From Calothrix sp. NIES-2100 (GTDB lineage: Bacteria > Cyanobacteriota > Cyanobacteriia > Cyanobacteriales > Nostocaceae): a DNA stretch of 64,000 nucleotides. The notes under the pieces are model-generated. The model was not told where the DNA came from. It worked only from the letters and a program-made list of their open reading frames with translations, and made no database searches. A program made the translations under genes and the position numbers. Location of the stretch: contig NZ_AP018178.1 of NCBI RefSeq assembly GCF_002368195.1, forward strand, positions 2,426,238 through 2,490,237, written 5' to 3'. Shown here piece after piece: positions 53,369 through 61,156 of this stretch (position 1 is its first letter; the number at the start of each line of letters is the position of its first letter).

Positions 53369-54206
53369 AGACTGGTGGTTAATTTGGATACTGCGATTTT
53401 TTGCGGCGATCGCGGGGGCGATCGCACTGTTAATTATTTTCTTTTTGATTCTAGAATCTTTACCAGTCCTGCAACACGTTGGATTAACTCGCTTTTTTAC
53501 CGATGCCTCTTGGAACCCCACCGCCGGCTTTTATAACCTAATACCAATGTTTTGGGGAACACTGCTAGCAATGTTTGGCTCAGTGTTAATAGCTACTCCT
53601 ATCGGCATTCTTTCCGCAGTCTTTTGTCAATTTTACGCCCCAACCGCAGTGGCACAAATCTATCGCCGCCTGATTGAATTGCTAGCGGGAATTCCTTCTG
53701 TCGTCTATGGCTTCTGGGGATTAGTGGTGCTAGTTCCCTTAATTGGCAGGATACATCCACCAGGGCCTAGCCTATTAGCTGGCATTGCCATTCTCACAAT
53801 CATGATTTTACCGACAATCGCCCTGGTAGCCGATGCCAGTTTAGCGAAAGTCCCTGTATCTTACCTCCAGGGTGCAGCCGCCTTAGGATTATCCCGATGG
53901 GCGACTATTTCTAAAGTAGTGTTTCCGGCTGCCAAATCGGGATTATTCACCGGCATGATTTTAGAAACCGGTCGTGCGATTGGCGAAACAATGGCAATTT
54001 TGATGGTGTGCGGTAATGTCGTGCAAATTCCGCGATCGCTATTTGATCCGATTCGTACCCTTACAGCTAACATTGCCTTAGAAATGGCTTACGCTACCGG
54101 CGATCACCGTTCTGCACTCTTTGTTAGCGGTTTAGTGTTGATGGGGTTGATTGTACTGTTAGTTGCTGTTGCTGAAGTGATGAGTCAGGGAAAGATTTAT
54201 GACTGA
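53325..54206 (+). CDS. pstC: Phosphate ABC transporter permease PstC
   Basis: A 293-residue inner-membrane permease with about six helices and the ABC permease EAA-type loop (YLQGAAALGLSRWATISKVV then FPAAKSGLFTG). The N-terminal helix WILRFFAAIAGAIALLIIFF is clear. From GTG 53325 it overlaps pstS by 44 nt in another frame; the true start might be slightly later. It pairs with PstA to form the channel. Confidence 0.93.
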   Translation: MTLLNSKTLSSSLNKDWWLIWILRFFAAIAGAIALLIIFFLILESLPVLQHVGLTRFFTDASWNPTAGFYNLIPMFWGTLLAMFGSVLIATPIGILSAVFCQFYAPTAVAQIYRRLIELLAGIPSVVYGFWGLVVLVPLIGRIHPPGPSLLAGIAILTIMILPTIALVADASLAKVPVSYLQGAAALGLSRWATISKVVFPAAKSGLFTGMILETGRAIGETMAILMVCGNVVQIPRSLFDPIRTLTANIALEMAYATGDHRSALFVSGLVLMGLIVLLVAVAEVMSQGKIYD

Positions 54207-55077
54207 AGGACGAAAGGGGAAAATAACTAATATCCAATGCCCAAATCCCAGAGATTGGCTACCAACAATGATTGTTTGGCTAAATGCTGTGCTGGTAACT
54301 GCCATATTCTTGTGGATACTCAATGATATTTTCTGGCATGGTATCGGCCATTTATCTTGGCAGTTTATCACCACGGAACCTGTAAACGCTGGTAGAGAAG
54401 GGGGAATTGCACCGATTTTAGTTTCCACCCTCTTAATTATGGCGGTGTGTATGGCAGTTTCCATCCCCATTGGTGTAGGAACAGCAGTTTTTCTGGCAGA
54501 ATTTACCCCAACTGATAGTATGTTTGGCGGATTGGTGCGGCGTAGTTTAGATGTTTTAGCTGGTGTACCTTCAATAGTCTTTGGGTTGTTTGGGAATGTC
54601 TTCTTTTGCAAAATTCTCGGATTGGGATTTTCTATCCTGTCGGGAGGGCTGACTTTAGCTTGTATGGTATTACCAATCCTGATTCGTTCCACAGAAGAAG
54701 GATTGCGGGCGGTTCCCCAGGAGTATAGATTAGGCGCTGCAAGTCTTGGTTTTTCCCGGACAACTACCCTATGGGAAATATTATTACCCGCCGCTGTCCC
54801 CGGTTTAGTGGTGGGATTGGTGCTGGGGATTGGGAGAGCGATCGCCGAAACGGCTGCTTTAATATTTACTAGTGGCTATGTCGATAGAATGCCAGAATCA
54901 CTGTTAGATTCGGGACGGGCGCTTTCAATTCATATTTTTGATTTATCGATGAATGTCTCTGGTGGAGATAGCAGTGCTTACGCCTCAGCATTGATTTTAC
55001 TGTTCTTGCTGCTGTTGATTAATGGTACAGCTGCATGGATTGCCGAAACTTGGTTGCACAGGAGAATTATTAACTGA
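54199..55077 (+). CDS. pstA: Phosphate ABC transporter permease PstA
   Basis: A 292-residue permease. It overlaps pstC by 8 nt and abuts pstB, so the four genes are a tight operon. The signatures are FITTEPVNAGREGGIAPIL, VPSIVFGLFGN, the EAA-loop YRLGAASLGFSRTTTLWEIL then LPAAVPGLVVGLVLG, and IAETAAL. Six or so membrane helices. Confidence 0.93.
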   Translation: MTEGRKGKITNIQCPNPRDWLPTMIVWLNAVLVTAIFLWILNDIFWHGIGHLSWQFITTEPVNAGREGGIAPILVSTLLIMAVCMAVSIPIGVGTAVFLAEFTPTDSMFGGLVRRSLDVLAGVPSIVFGLFGNVFFCKILGLGFSILSGGLTLACMVLPILIRSTEEGLRAVPQEYRLGAASLGFSRTTTLWEILLPAAVPGLVVGLVLGIGRAIAETAALIFTSGYVDRMPESLLDSGRALSIHIFDLSMNVSGGDSSAYASALILLFLLLLINGTAAWIAETWLHRRIIN

Positions 55078-55883
55078 TGACAAAACCAGAATTCTCTCCC
55101 ACCACTACGGAAACCTTTCAACCATTGATTCAAACTGAGAATTTAACGCTGCAATATGGGCAAAAAACAGCCTTTGCAAACGTCAATCTCAGCATCAATG
55201 CTGGGGAAATTCTGGCTTTAGTTGGCCCTTCCGGTTGTGGAAAAACCAGCTTTCTTTGTTGTCTCAATCGCTTGAGTGATATGATTCCCCAGTGTCGGGT
55301 AAAGGGGAGAATTCAAATCGGGAATTTAGATGTACTCCATCCCAAGATAGATGCGATCGCACTCCGGCGTAAAGTTGGCATGATCTTCCAAAAGCCAAAT
55401 CCTTTTCCTTTATCTATCTGGAAGAATCTGGAATTACCTCTGCGAGAACATGGTATCAATAACCGCGAACAAATTGATGCGATCGTCGAGACAACCCTCA
55501 CTGATGTGGGATTGTGGGATGAAGTCAAAGACCGATTGCATACTTCCGCTTTAGCCCTTTCTGGCGGACAACAGCAACGCTTGTGTATAGCGAGGGCTTT
55601 AGGTTTGCAACCAGAGGTTTTACTATTAGATGAACCTTGTAGCGCCCTCGATCCGATTTCTAGTGGTGTAGTTGAAGATTTAATTACCAGCCTGCGGGGG
55701 CGTTATACCTTGCTAATTGTCACTCATAACCTCGCACAAGCCAAGCGCATTGCCGATAGAGTCGCCTTATTTTGGGTTCAGGATGGCGTTGGTCAACTAA
55801 TTGAATCGGGGACAGTAGCCCAAATCTTTGAATCTCCCCAACATCCTCTAACGGCTGCTTATGTCACAGGTGCGAGAGGATAA
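55077..55883 (+). CDS. pstB: Phosphate ABC transporter ATP-binding protein PstB
   Basis: A 268-residue ATPase that powers the Pst complex. Walker A GPSGCGKTSFLCCLNR, Q-loop GMIFQKPNPFPLSIWKN (the PNPFP motif is specific to PstB), signature LSGGQQQRLCIARAL, Walker B VLLLDEPCSALDP and the switch His in VTHNLAQAKRIAD. Its first base overlaps the pstA stop by one nucleotide. No phoU follows; the next gene is on the other strand. Confidence 0.96.
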   Translation: MTKPEFSPTTTETFQPLIQTENLTLQYGQKTAFANVNLSINAGEILALVGPSGCGKTSFLCCLNRLSDMIPQCRVKGRIQIGNLDVLHPKIDAIALRRKVGMIFQKPNPFPLSIWKNLELPLREHGINNREQIDAIVETTLTDVGLWDEVKDRLHTSALALSGGQQQRLCIARALGLQPEVLLLDEPCSALDPISSGVVEDLITSLRGRYTLLIVTHNLAQAKRIADRVALFWVQDGVGQLIESGTVAQIFESPQHPLTAAYVTGARG

Positions 55884-55932
55884 AATATCAACAATCACAA
55901 TTCTTCCTGAGAAACAAGTAAAAATTGGTAGT

Positions 55933-56244
55933 TTAATTAATTCGTGCTTCTAGCCAAGATGATAAATCTGTCAAGCTAGTAAAATCTAACAGTGCTTCAC
56001 TCAAATCTGCCAAAACAGGTAAAGATAAACCAGAAATTTTGGATTGCATTTCCTCAGATAGTTCTCCTAGGCGCTTAGTCAATTGTCGGGAAATCGCATT
56101 AGCCATTACTTCTCGTCCTTCTTCTCGCCCTTCTTCCTTGATTTCTCGATAAACTCTCGTTTGCTTAAGTGTTATGTCTAACATTGACTCTACCTCCCTT
56201 CTGCTTAATTGTTCAAACTTGTACACCATAATTGTCGTAATCAT
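55933..56244 (-). pseudogene. C-terminal fragment of an Rpn/PD-(D/E)XK family protein
   Basis: 103 codons beginning MVYKFEQLSRREVESMLDIT, then KQTRVYREIKEEGREEGREV and a DUF4351-like tail (QLTKRLGELSEEMQSKISGL). Intact Rpn-family (YhgA-like transposase/nuclease) proteins are about 270-320 residues, with the nuclease domain first. That domain is gone, so this is a truncated remnant at the start of the accessory region. Confidence 0.7.
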
Positions 56245-56348
56245 CTCTATTATGACGCGACTCGCTGGTTCAGTTACTTCTTGACTAGTTCAGGGTAATT
56301 GAAAGTTTGGGTCAATTTATAACCCTTCATAGGTGAAGGGTTAAATCA

Positions 56349-57719
56349 TCAGGTCAAAGTAATTTTACACAATTCATCAAACAGCAAGTTAACCACTTTG
56401 CTCATTAGCTTTCCCTGGATGTGCTTACCTGCTAGCAGTTTCTCACCTTGTTCACTGACGTTTGACTTAAGTGAGTCACGGTAGTCAAGTAACTGTTGAG
56501 TCAGTTCACTCTTGGGTAGTCTGCCAGTTTCTACCCCGGTGAGAACATATTGCCAGAGGCTACGCCGACAAAGTGATGAGCCGCTGGCCTTTTCAATTAG
56601 TCCGTCTCCGGACTGCTCTAAAACTGTACCCATCCCCAAGCGCATCTTGAAAATGTCCCGGCTGCGATGGCGTTTGATGCGTTTGGTTTCACCAGCAGTT
56701 CGCCTGATAATGGTTTCACCGCGAAGGCGATCGCGTTGAGTCTTTTTCACCTCACGGACTTCATACTCAATTACTGGTTTACCATTGACTCCCAAGAATG
56801 ACTCGAATGGGTAAATCCTGGTGAGGAGACGCGATCGCACTCTCAGCCCAAAACCGAACTGATCAAACACGTTCATGTAAGGCTCAAAAGCTTGCTGTAA
56901 AAGCATTTCACTGATTCTTGCTTCTAGGCGCTGCTCATAAAGTGAGATGTCACACATCCAATCAGAATGCAATTCTAGAATTGGGTCAATCTCAATTCCA
57001 TACTCATGAGCAATGGATTTTTTGTAGAGATTATCAAGCCGAGTTTTTCCGGCGGGTGAAATTTCACTCTTTCTGTTAGCTAGCCATCCCCAAAGCGGTG
57101 GTAATAAACCTGACCTAGTGGAAATGCTCTTGGTGTGAGCGACTTCGGGGAACTGCCAAGATAAAAGTTGCCTGCTGTAATTGGCGATTGGCGACTGCAC
57201 CCGGTTGAGATGTTCTAGTTGTTGGCACAAATCCCGGAGTTCATCAATCGGTTCGGGGCGGTGCATGAGGAAATATCTCATGTTGATTTCCCCAATTTCT
57301 GTTTGGTGGTCTGGGTCGTGACCGTAAGCGGCCATTGCCAAAGCATCAGCAGCATCGCTTTTATTAGGGAGATTTTTACCACCTCGGTAACGCCTCAACT
57401 CTACATGACCCACCCACAAAATTTTGATTTCTAGCTTTTTAAGAATGGATGCCCACAGTTTTGAGTAGTGGTTTCCTGTCGGTTCTAGAATCGCATAATC
57501 AGGTTTAACTTCTGTTAAGTAATCAGCAAAATCAAAAGCTGATTTTTGCTTTTTTCTAGCATCAGGATTAGAGTAAAAAGCCGGATATAAACTTGATGCT
57601 TTATTCCTGGTTTTATGCCAATAAGCCTGCAATCCGCCCTTGGGGTATTGTGTTAAAATATGGCAAGTTACACTTGATTTACTAACATCAATTCCCAGAA
57701 TAGTTAATTCAATTGTCAT
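56349..57719 (-). CDS. Atypical IS110-family (DEDD) transposase
   Basis: A 456-residue recombinase. The RuvC-like DEDD residues are in place: Asp11 (LGIDVSKSS), Glu79 (AILEPTGNH), Asp122 and Asp125 (NKSDAADALAMA). The C-terminal Tnp20 part has LGMGTVLEQSGD, which matches the GLxPxxxQSG serine motif, with Ser370. It is about 100 residues longer than common IS110 enzymes, with inserts before Glu79 and at about 311-360. IS110 elements use a bridge RNA from their noncoding end to choose target and donor. The stretch upstream of this gene (57720-58017) is a candidate for it. Confidence 0.8.
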   Translation of the reverse strand: MTIELTILGIDVSKSSVTCHILTQYPKGGLQAYWHKTRNKASSLYPAFYSNPDARKKQKSAFDFADYLTEVKPDYAILEPTGNHYSKLWASILKKLEIKILWVGHVELRRYRGGKNLPNKSDAADALAMAAYGHDPDHQTEIGEINMRYFLMHRPEPIDELRDLCQQLEHLNRVQSPIANYSRQLLSWQFPEVAHTKSISTRSGLLPPLWGWLANRKSEISPAGKTRLDNLYKKSIAHEYGIEIDPILELHSDWMCDISLYEQRLEARISEMLLQQAFEPYMNVFDQFGFGLRVRSRLLTRIYPFESFLGVNGKPVIEYEVREVKKTQRDRLRGETIIRRTAGETKRIKRHRSRDIFKMRLGMGTVLEQSGDGLIEKASGSSLCRRSLWQYVLTGVETGRLPKSELTQQLLDYRDSLKSNVSEQGEKLLAGKHIQGKLMSKVVNLLFDELCKITLT

Positions 57720-58017
57720 GGTTCTGTTGCGACAAGGTGAAGGTGTAGGACTGGCATCCTTGATTAACCCGAACTAAACAGCGCACGAATCACCCTAACG
57801 CCCCACACTTGAGGGGCGCGATTCAGGAGTAAACGCAATTCGGGGAATTGATAAAGAAGGCTGCGCATGAACTAGTAAACGCCGCAATTTTGTAGCGCAA
57901 TTCTGGTTAAACGCCGCACTTTCTTTTATCAACTGACAGATTGCTTTGGACACAATCCGCGACTCTGGCAGATGCCAGAGTTTCGGCTACTGTGTCAAAG
58001 TAGCCATCATCAGGCGG
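57720..58017 (-). other. Noncoding leader of the IS110-type gene
   Basis: About 300 bases upstream of the transposase start with no coding frame. They contain repeated CGCAATT-type pieces (57835-57842, 57882-57889, 57898-57905), AAACGCCGCA twice (57874-57883, 57913-57922), the stem CTCTGGCAGATGCCAGAG (57963-57980) and CCCCACACTTGAGGGGC. Structured repeats at this position fit an RNA leader or the element's left end, but boundaries are not visible. Confidence 0.4.
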
Positions 58018-58233
58018 TTATCTGCTGCCAAAATCTCCAGTGACTTCTTTAGCAAGTCTGGAGAATCTGATAGATATATGCCGAAAAATTTCTTCTAAGT
58101 CATTCTCTAGATCTGTGCTATTTTCCATTAGCTTTAAAGCCAAATCAATTTTGGCTTTAGCGTGAATTAATTCGTGCCAAATTGTGTAATAATCCTAAGC
58201 TGGATCTGGTTGTGGTAAATTTTCATCATTCAT
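58018..58233 (-). pseudogene. Nonsense-interrupted paralogue of the following small gene
   Basis: From the ATG at 58233 the frame reads MNDENLPQPDPA, then TAG, then DYYTIWHELIHAKAKIDLAL and on to the stop at 58018. The neighbour at 58534 reads MSDKNLETHQPDPAWDYYLA then WHSLQYVKSKIEQ, so the stop replaces its Trp codon (TGG to TAG). Both are preceded by the same TATTTATTCAT-complement context, so this is a tandem duplicate inactivated by one base change, unless the amber codon is read through. Confidence 0.8.
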
Positions 58234-58270
58234 AAATAAATATCTTCCTAATCCTCGTCAGGTAGCCTCA

Positions 58271-58534
58271 TCAGGCGGTATCGTCATCTTCATCAAGTTC
58301 ATCGTCGTCATCTGTAAAAATTAATTCGCTGGTAATAATTTCTCCTGTTTTGTTCCTTGCTGATTCGAGTAAAGCTATCATTTCCTCATCGGCTGATGCG
58401 CTCCCAAAATTTTGTTTGGACATCAGGGTTAAGCATTGCTCAATTTTGGATTTGACGTATTGCAATGAGTGCCAAGCCAAATAATAATCCCATGCTGGAT
58501 CTGGCTGGTGAGTTTCTAAATTTTTATCACTCAT
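58271..58534 (-). CDS. Small acidic protein, unknown function
   Basis: 87 residues with N-terminal HQPDPAWDYYLAWHSLQYVK, a helical middle and a highly acidic tail (FTDDDDELDEDDDTA). Its start overlaps the stop of the 223-residue gene by 4 nt, so the two are translationally coupled. It has a broken paralogue directly downstream. Family unknown to me; the setting suggests a plasmid or phage-derived island. Confidence 0.7.
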   Translation of the reverse strand: MSDKNLETHQPDPAWDYYLAWHSLQYVKSKIEQCLTLMSKQNFGSASADEEMIALLESARNKTGEIITSELIFTDDDDELDEDDDTA

Positions 58535-59202
58535 AAATAAATATCTTCCTCATCTTCATCATCACCCAAATAATAAGGGGGCATTTCACCCCATGATGGA
58601 TGCCAAAAATCATCCTCATCCAAGTAGTCACGCCCACATAATTGTGGTTTTTCACCAGGCATTAAAATCATGGTTATGCAGCGAGAAAATAATTCAGCAT
58701 ATCCACAATCGGGGTCTTTTATATCAGTCCAGCAGTAACAATTGTTGATATAAAGTACTGTTTCTGTGTGCCATTCGAGCCGGAAAAATTCATAATGCCA
58801 GCGTTGTTTATTCCCCCAATCTTGAGGGCGAGAAAATTCGACAATTGGGGTATCTGCTAATGTGCCATCATCATTTACACCGTAGATGGCTACAGCGTTA
58901 TGAACTTCGGTTACTTGTTTTTTTGGAACAGGCTCAACTTTCTGATCGTGTTCGGGGTTCCATCCCATGTTAAATAACTCTTTGAGTGAGTCAGTCATGG
59001 GCATTCGTGACACAATTGTGTCAATAAAACTTCTAACTGATTTGCTAGATACTCCTGTATTTTCAGGATGTCTTAAGGCTAATTGCAGTTGAGAAATTAT
59101 CTGCCAAGCCATCAATGGTGAAATACTTAGCTTGATAATTGGCTCATTTGATAGCTGTTTGAAATCGTTACTAAATTTTGCTAATAGCTCATCTTGGTTC
59201 AT
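58531..59202 (-). CDS. Protein of unknown function, acidic C-terminus
   Basis: 223 residues. The N-terminal half is helical (ISPLMAWQIISQLQLALRHP). The centre has NAVAIYGVNDDGTLADTPIV and WHYEFFRLEWHTETVLYINN with CYCW, a likely beta domain. The C-terminus is very acidic (LGDDEDEEDIYL). It overlaps both flanking genes by 4 nt (ATGA), so the three form one transcript. No recognisable family. Confidence 0.7.
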   Translation of the reverse strand: MNQDELLAKFSNDFKQLSNEPIIKLSISPLMAWQIISQLQLALRHPENTGVSSKSVRSFIDTIVSRMPMTDSLKELFNMGWNPEHDQKVEPVPKKQVTEVHNAVAIYGVNDDGTLADTPIVEFSRPQDWGNKQRWHYEFFRLEWHTETVLYINNCYCWTDIKDPDCGYAELFSRCITMILMPGEKPQLCGRDYLDEDDFWHPSWGEMPPYYLGDDEDEEDIYL

Positions 59203-59438
59203 GACTCCTCATTTTTTGGGTAACATTTACATCGCTGTTCTGCTTGTTGTAGGGCGGCGATAATGGCATCGGCGTTCTCACTGTAAAAAACTTGAGTATC
59301 GCCGTTGTGCCAAACCACAATAATTACTGTTTTTGGTTCGGTAGTATCTTCCATAACTTGCCGGACTTGGGCCAAGTTGACCCACCCGGCACTAGGGGTT
59401 TTGCAAGTAAACACTGTAGGAACTGATATGATATGCAT
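59199..59438 (-). CDS. Small protein of unknown function
   Basis: 79 residues: MHIISVPTVFTCKTPSAGWV, then NLAQVRQVMEDTTEPKTVII and WHNGDTQVFYSENADAIIAA, an alpha/beta pattern like small cyanobacterial proteins that track a host value against a threshold; I cannot name the family. It is the first gene of the three-gene overlapping unit running left. Confidence 0.7.
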   Translation of the reverse strand: MHIISVPTVFTCKTPSAGWVNLAQVRQVMEDTTEPKTVIIVVWHNGDTQVFYSENADAIIAALQQAEQRCKCYPKNEES

Positions 59439-59478
59439 GGTTAAAGCTTCAATCCGCTCAGTAGTGGTTTGAATTTTT

Positions 59479-59509
59479 GCGATCGCCTTCCTTCAAAGAC
59501 CGCGATCGC
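59479..59509. repeat. HIP1-armed hairpin
   Basis: TTTTTGCGATCGC and GCGATCGCAAAAA (13-bp arms, 59474-59486 and 59502-59514) flank a 15-nt loop between two minus-strand genes. It may end or attenuate transcription. Two comparable HIP1 hairpins lie at 59941-59971 and 61157-61189. Confidence 0.7.
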
Positions 59510-59517
59510 AAAAAAAA

Positions 59518-59889
59518 TTAGAAATACTCCGCTATCTGTTCACTGGTAAGGGAAGCATCGTTAGTGGTGGATGCTTCCCCAGCATCAAAAGGGATGTCAT
59601 TGATGTCGGGTTCTTCTGAGTTAGGCTTTTCTTCCCCGGTTAGCTTGTCTTTTTCGGTTTTGAGTTTCGCGACTTCCTCCGTCAGCTGTCGGCGTTCTCG
59701 CTTCAATTCTCGGACATCAAACATTAACTCGAAACTCTCTCTAGACTTGCGCTCTACCAGTTCCATCAAAGATGTGATTGCTGTTTCTACATCTTCATCA
59801 GGGGAAATTTCCGCCCCAAGCTGCAATCGCCGGGATTCATAATTTCCCAGGTTAATTACTCGTTCGCACGAAATTGTTTTGATTTGCAT
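59518..59889 (-). CDS. Coiled-coil protein of an accessory-element family
   Basis: 123 residues. The N-terminal domain (MQIKTISCERVINLGNYESR, RLQLGAEISPDEDVETA) resembles a small domain found repeatedly in cyanobacterial mobile islands and plasmids. A coiled coil follows (about 45-85, RELKRERRQLTEEVAKLKTE), then an acidic tail. Function unknown. Confidence 0.7.
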   Translation of the reverse strand: MQIKTISCERVINLGNYESRRLQLGAEISPDEDVETAITSLMELVERKSRESFELMFDVRELKRERRQLTEEVAKLKTEKDKLTGEEKPNSEEPDINDIPFDAGEASTTNDASLTSEQIAEYF

Positions 59890-59940
59890 TTTTTGTGTGA
59901 TAGTTACTCTGTAAACGTTTCAAGTCTTTGAGTCACAAGC

Positions 59941-59971
59941 GCGATCGCACTCCTCAAAAAAGTGCGATCGC
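59941..59971. repeat. HIP1-armed hairpin
   Basis: GCGATCGCACT (59941-59951) and AGTGCGATCGC (59961-59971) form an 11-bp stem with a 9-nt loop, followed by GTTTTGG. Intergenic between two minus-strand genes. Confidence 0.75.
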
Positions 59972-59984
59972 GTTTTGGCATGAG

Positions 59985-60176
59985 TTATCTTTGAACTTCA
60001 GCCGGCTTTTGGTCAAAGACCACCTGAAATTTAGTGCTTAAAGGACTCAGCCCACGCAAAATGCTCATGTAAGCTTCAGCATCAGAGCGAGAGCGAAAGC
60101 GAGCAACGCAGATATTTTGAACGTCTGATGAGCAGCGGAAAACAGCCCACGGTCTAAGGTCATCGCGGTAATTCAT
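59985..60176 (-). CDS. Small protein of unknown function
   Basis: 63 residues, MNYRDDLRPWAVFRCSSDVQ, then NICVARFRSRSDAEAYMSIL. The pattern (a strand-helix-strand with FRSRSDAEAY) recalls SPOR-like or YcaO-neighbour small domains, but it is too short for a firm call. Similar tiny proteins are common in cyanobacterial accessory regions. Confidence 0.6.
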   Translation of the reverse strand: MNYRDDLRPWAVFRCSSDVQNICVARFRSRSDAEAYMSILRGLSPLSTKFQVVFDQKPAEVQR

Positions 60177-60431
60177 AATTTACGGTTCCAATTTCTAAAA
60201 AAGTCCAGCGTCAAGCCCCACCAAGCTGTAACGCTGGTGTTTTCATAAAACGTTTAACCAACAGAAACTCAATTTCCTAGAGGAGGAAAGCGCCAGGTGT
60301 GACGCTGGCGAATCATAGTAAGTGAAGTAAACGATTAGAGAGTTTAGCGTCTAAATTTATACCTCCTAATTGACACAGCAAACTTGAGAGCGCTCGAATG
60401 AAGTGCGATCGCGCTTTATGACTTTTATGAA

Positions 60432-60494
60432 CTGCGAACATTAGCTCGCTAGCTCCGAACATTAGCTAGCCAGCTCCGAACATTACCTAGTGAG
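60432..60494. repeat. Three tandem 21-bp repeats (iteron- or operator-like)
   Basis: Copies at 60432, 60453 and 60474 follow CTCCGAACATTAGCTAGCCA plus one base; positions 4-12 (CGAACATTA) are constant and the CTAG part varies. Two more copies lie at 63777-63818. Both sites end in TTGAGG and both lie upstream of a small predicted ribbon-helix-helix gene. Confidence 0.85.
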
Positions 60495-60593
60495 TTGAGG
60501 GTGTTTCCGCGCCGGGGGACTATGCCAAGTGGTGCGGGTGCTTGCTCCTGAATTTACCCTCACAGGCACGGGGGCAAGGGTGAGGGGGGAGCT

Positions 60594-60623
60594 AAATTAG
60601 TTTTGTGAAAACAAAACTAATTT
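60594..60623. promoter_or_regulatory. Perfect 13-bp-arm palindrome upstream of the RHH gene
   Basis: AAATTAGTTTTGT and its reverse complement flank GAAA. It lies 100 nt upstream of the RHH start, and a second shorter palindrome CACAAAA/TTTTGTG (60663-60678) repeats part of it. It is a good candidate operator. Confidence 0.6.
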
Positions 60624-60722
60624 AACATAATCGTACACCCAAAAGTATCAGTCAAGCGTGAACACAAAACTTTTTGTGCAGACAAAATTAAAATAGAGAA
60701 AAGGTTATGAGTAATAGCAGCG

Positions 60723-60938
60723 ATGACAACGCCACAAAAGCCCGGAAGACCAAAGATACTCCCGGAACAAGAGGCAAGGCTGTCAGTACGGCTTTCCCTG
60801 GAACAAAGGGAAGCTCTACTAAACAAAGCCAAGTCTCTGGGGTACAAAGATACATCTCAGATGATCAGGGGACTAGCAGCGGGGGAAGTGGGCATAAGCC
60901 TGGCTACCCCAGAAGCTCAGATCTTGGGAAAATTCTAG
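60723..60938 (+). CDS. Ribbon-helix-helix (CopG-like) protein; probable -1 frameshift product
   Basis: 71 residues. GRPKILPEQEARLSVRLSLE followed by QREALLNKAKSLGYKDTSQM and IRGLAAGE is a typical strand-helix-helix DNA-binding domain of CopG/MobC-like type. The frame ends Gly-Lys-Phe-stop. At codons 68-70 lies GGGAAAA in the phase G GGA AAA. A -1 slip there joins Lys70 to the open -1 frame and adds a 61-residue coiled-coil tail to 61117 (ILEAVKLLEEKHLSYVKSHQ onward), a 131-residue form. The ATG at 60707 in the other frame is rejected because that frame's first half is Ser/Gly/Thr-rich nonsense. Confidence 0.75.
   Translation: MTTPQKPGRPKILPEQEARLSVRLSLEQREALLNKAKSLGYKDTSQMIRGLAAGEVGISLATPEAQILGKF
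60926..60932 (+). promoter_or_regulatory. Candidate -1 ribosomal frameshift heptamer GGGAAAA
   Basis: In the RHH frame the heptamer reads G GGA AAA, the canonical X XXY YYZ pattern, and the zero-frame stop TAG follows one codon later (60936). Both re-pairings (GGG, AAA) are possible. A small stem TCAAG/CTTGA (60945-60957) lies downstream as a possible pause element. Confidence 0.55.
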
Positions 60939-61117
60939 AGGCCGTCAAGTTACTTGAGGAAAAGCACCTTTCTTATGTCAAATCGCACCAGCAGCGTCTG
61001 ATCACTAGACTTGACGAAAGCAAAGAAAGTGAAAGCGACTTCAGAAAAGCCATACAAGAGCTTGAGGCACAAATATACGAATTGATGTCTGAGAAAAATA
61101 TCCCAGACCAGCAATAA
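60932..61117 (+). CDS. Coiled-coil tail in the -1 frame of the RHH gene
   Basis: 61 codons (ILEAVKLLEEKHLSYVKSHQ to MSEKNIPDQQ) with heptad-like hydrophobic spacing and many Glu/Lys/Gln, hence plausibly expressed. There is no start codon with a ribosome-binding site of its own, so expression would need frameshifting from 60723 or represents the separated second half of a mutated fusion. Confidence 0.55.
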   Translation: MLEAVKLLEEKHLSYVKSHQQRLITRLDESKESESDFRKAIQELEAQIYELMSEKNIPDQQ

Positions 61118-61119
61118 AA

Positions 61120-61150
61120 CCGTCCCGCCCGTGAGGTGAGGACGGATTTT
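61120..61150 (+). terminator. Probable intrinsic terminator
   Basis: CCGTCC (61120-61125) pairs with GGACGG (61140-61145), and ATTTTT follows. It lies directly after the end of the coiled-coil frame (61117), which supports that frame being the true end of the transcription unit's gene. Confidence 0.55.
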
Positions 61151-61156
61151 TAATGC

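Larger units (their letters stand above)
60177..60722. promoter_or_regulatory. Intergenic control region with hairpins, repeats and promoter
   Basis: About 545 bases. In order: stem CCAGCGT/ACGCTGG (60205-60237), stem CGCCAG/CTGGCG (60291-60310), three 21-bp repeats (60432-60494), palindrome AAATTAGTTTTGT/ACAAAACTAATTT (60594-60623), and CACAAAA/TTTTGTG (60663-60678) just before the RHH gene. The pattern suits a divergent promoter with operators or a replication control region. Confidence 0.6.

Noticed and set aside
60707..60925. Long alternative frame starting ATG 60707 over the RHH gene
   Set aside because: Its first half is Ser/Gly/Thr-rich without structure, while the other frame encodes a clear RHH domain; only the part after the slippery site is credible.
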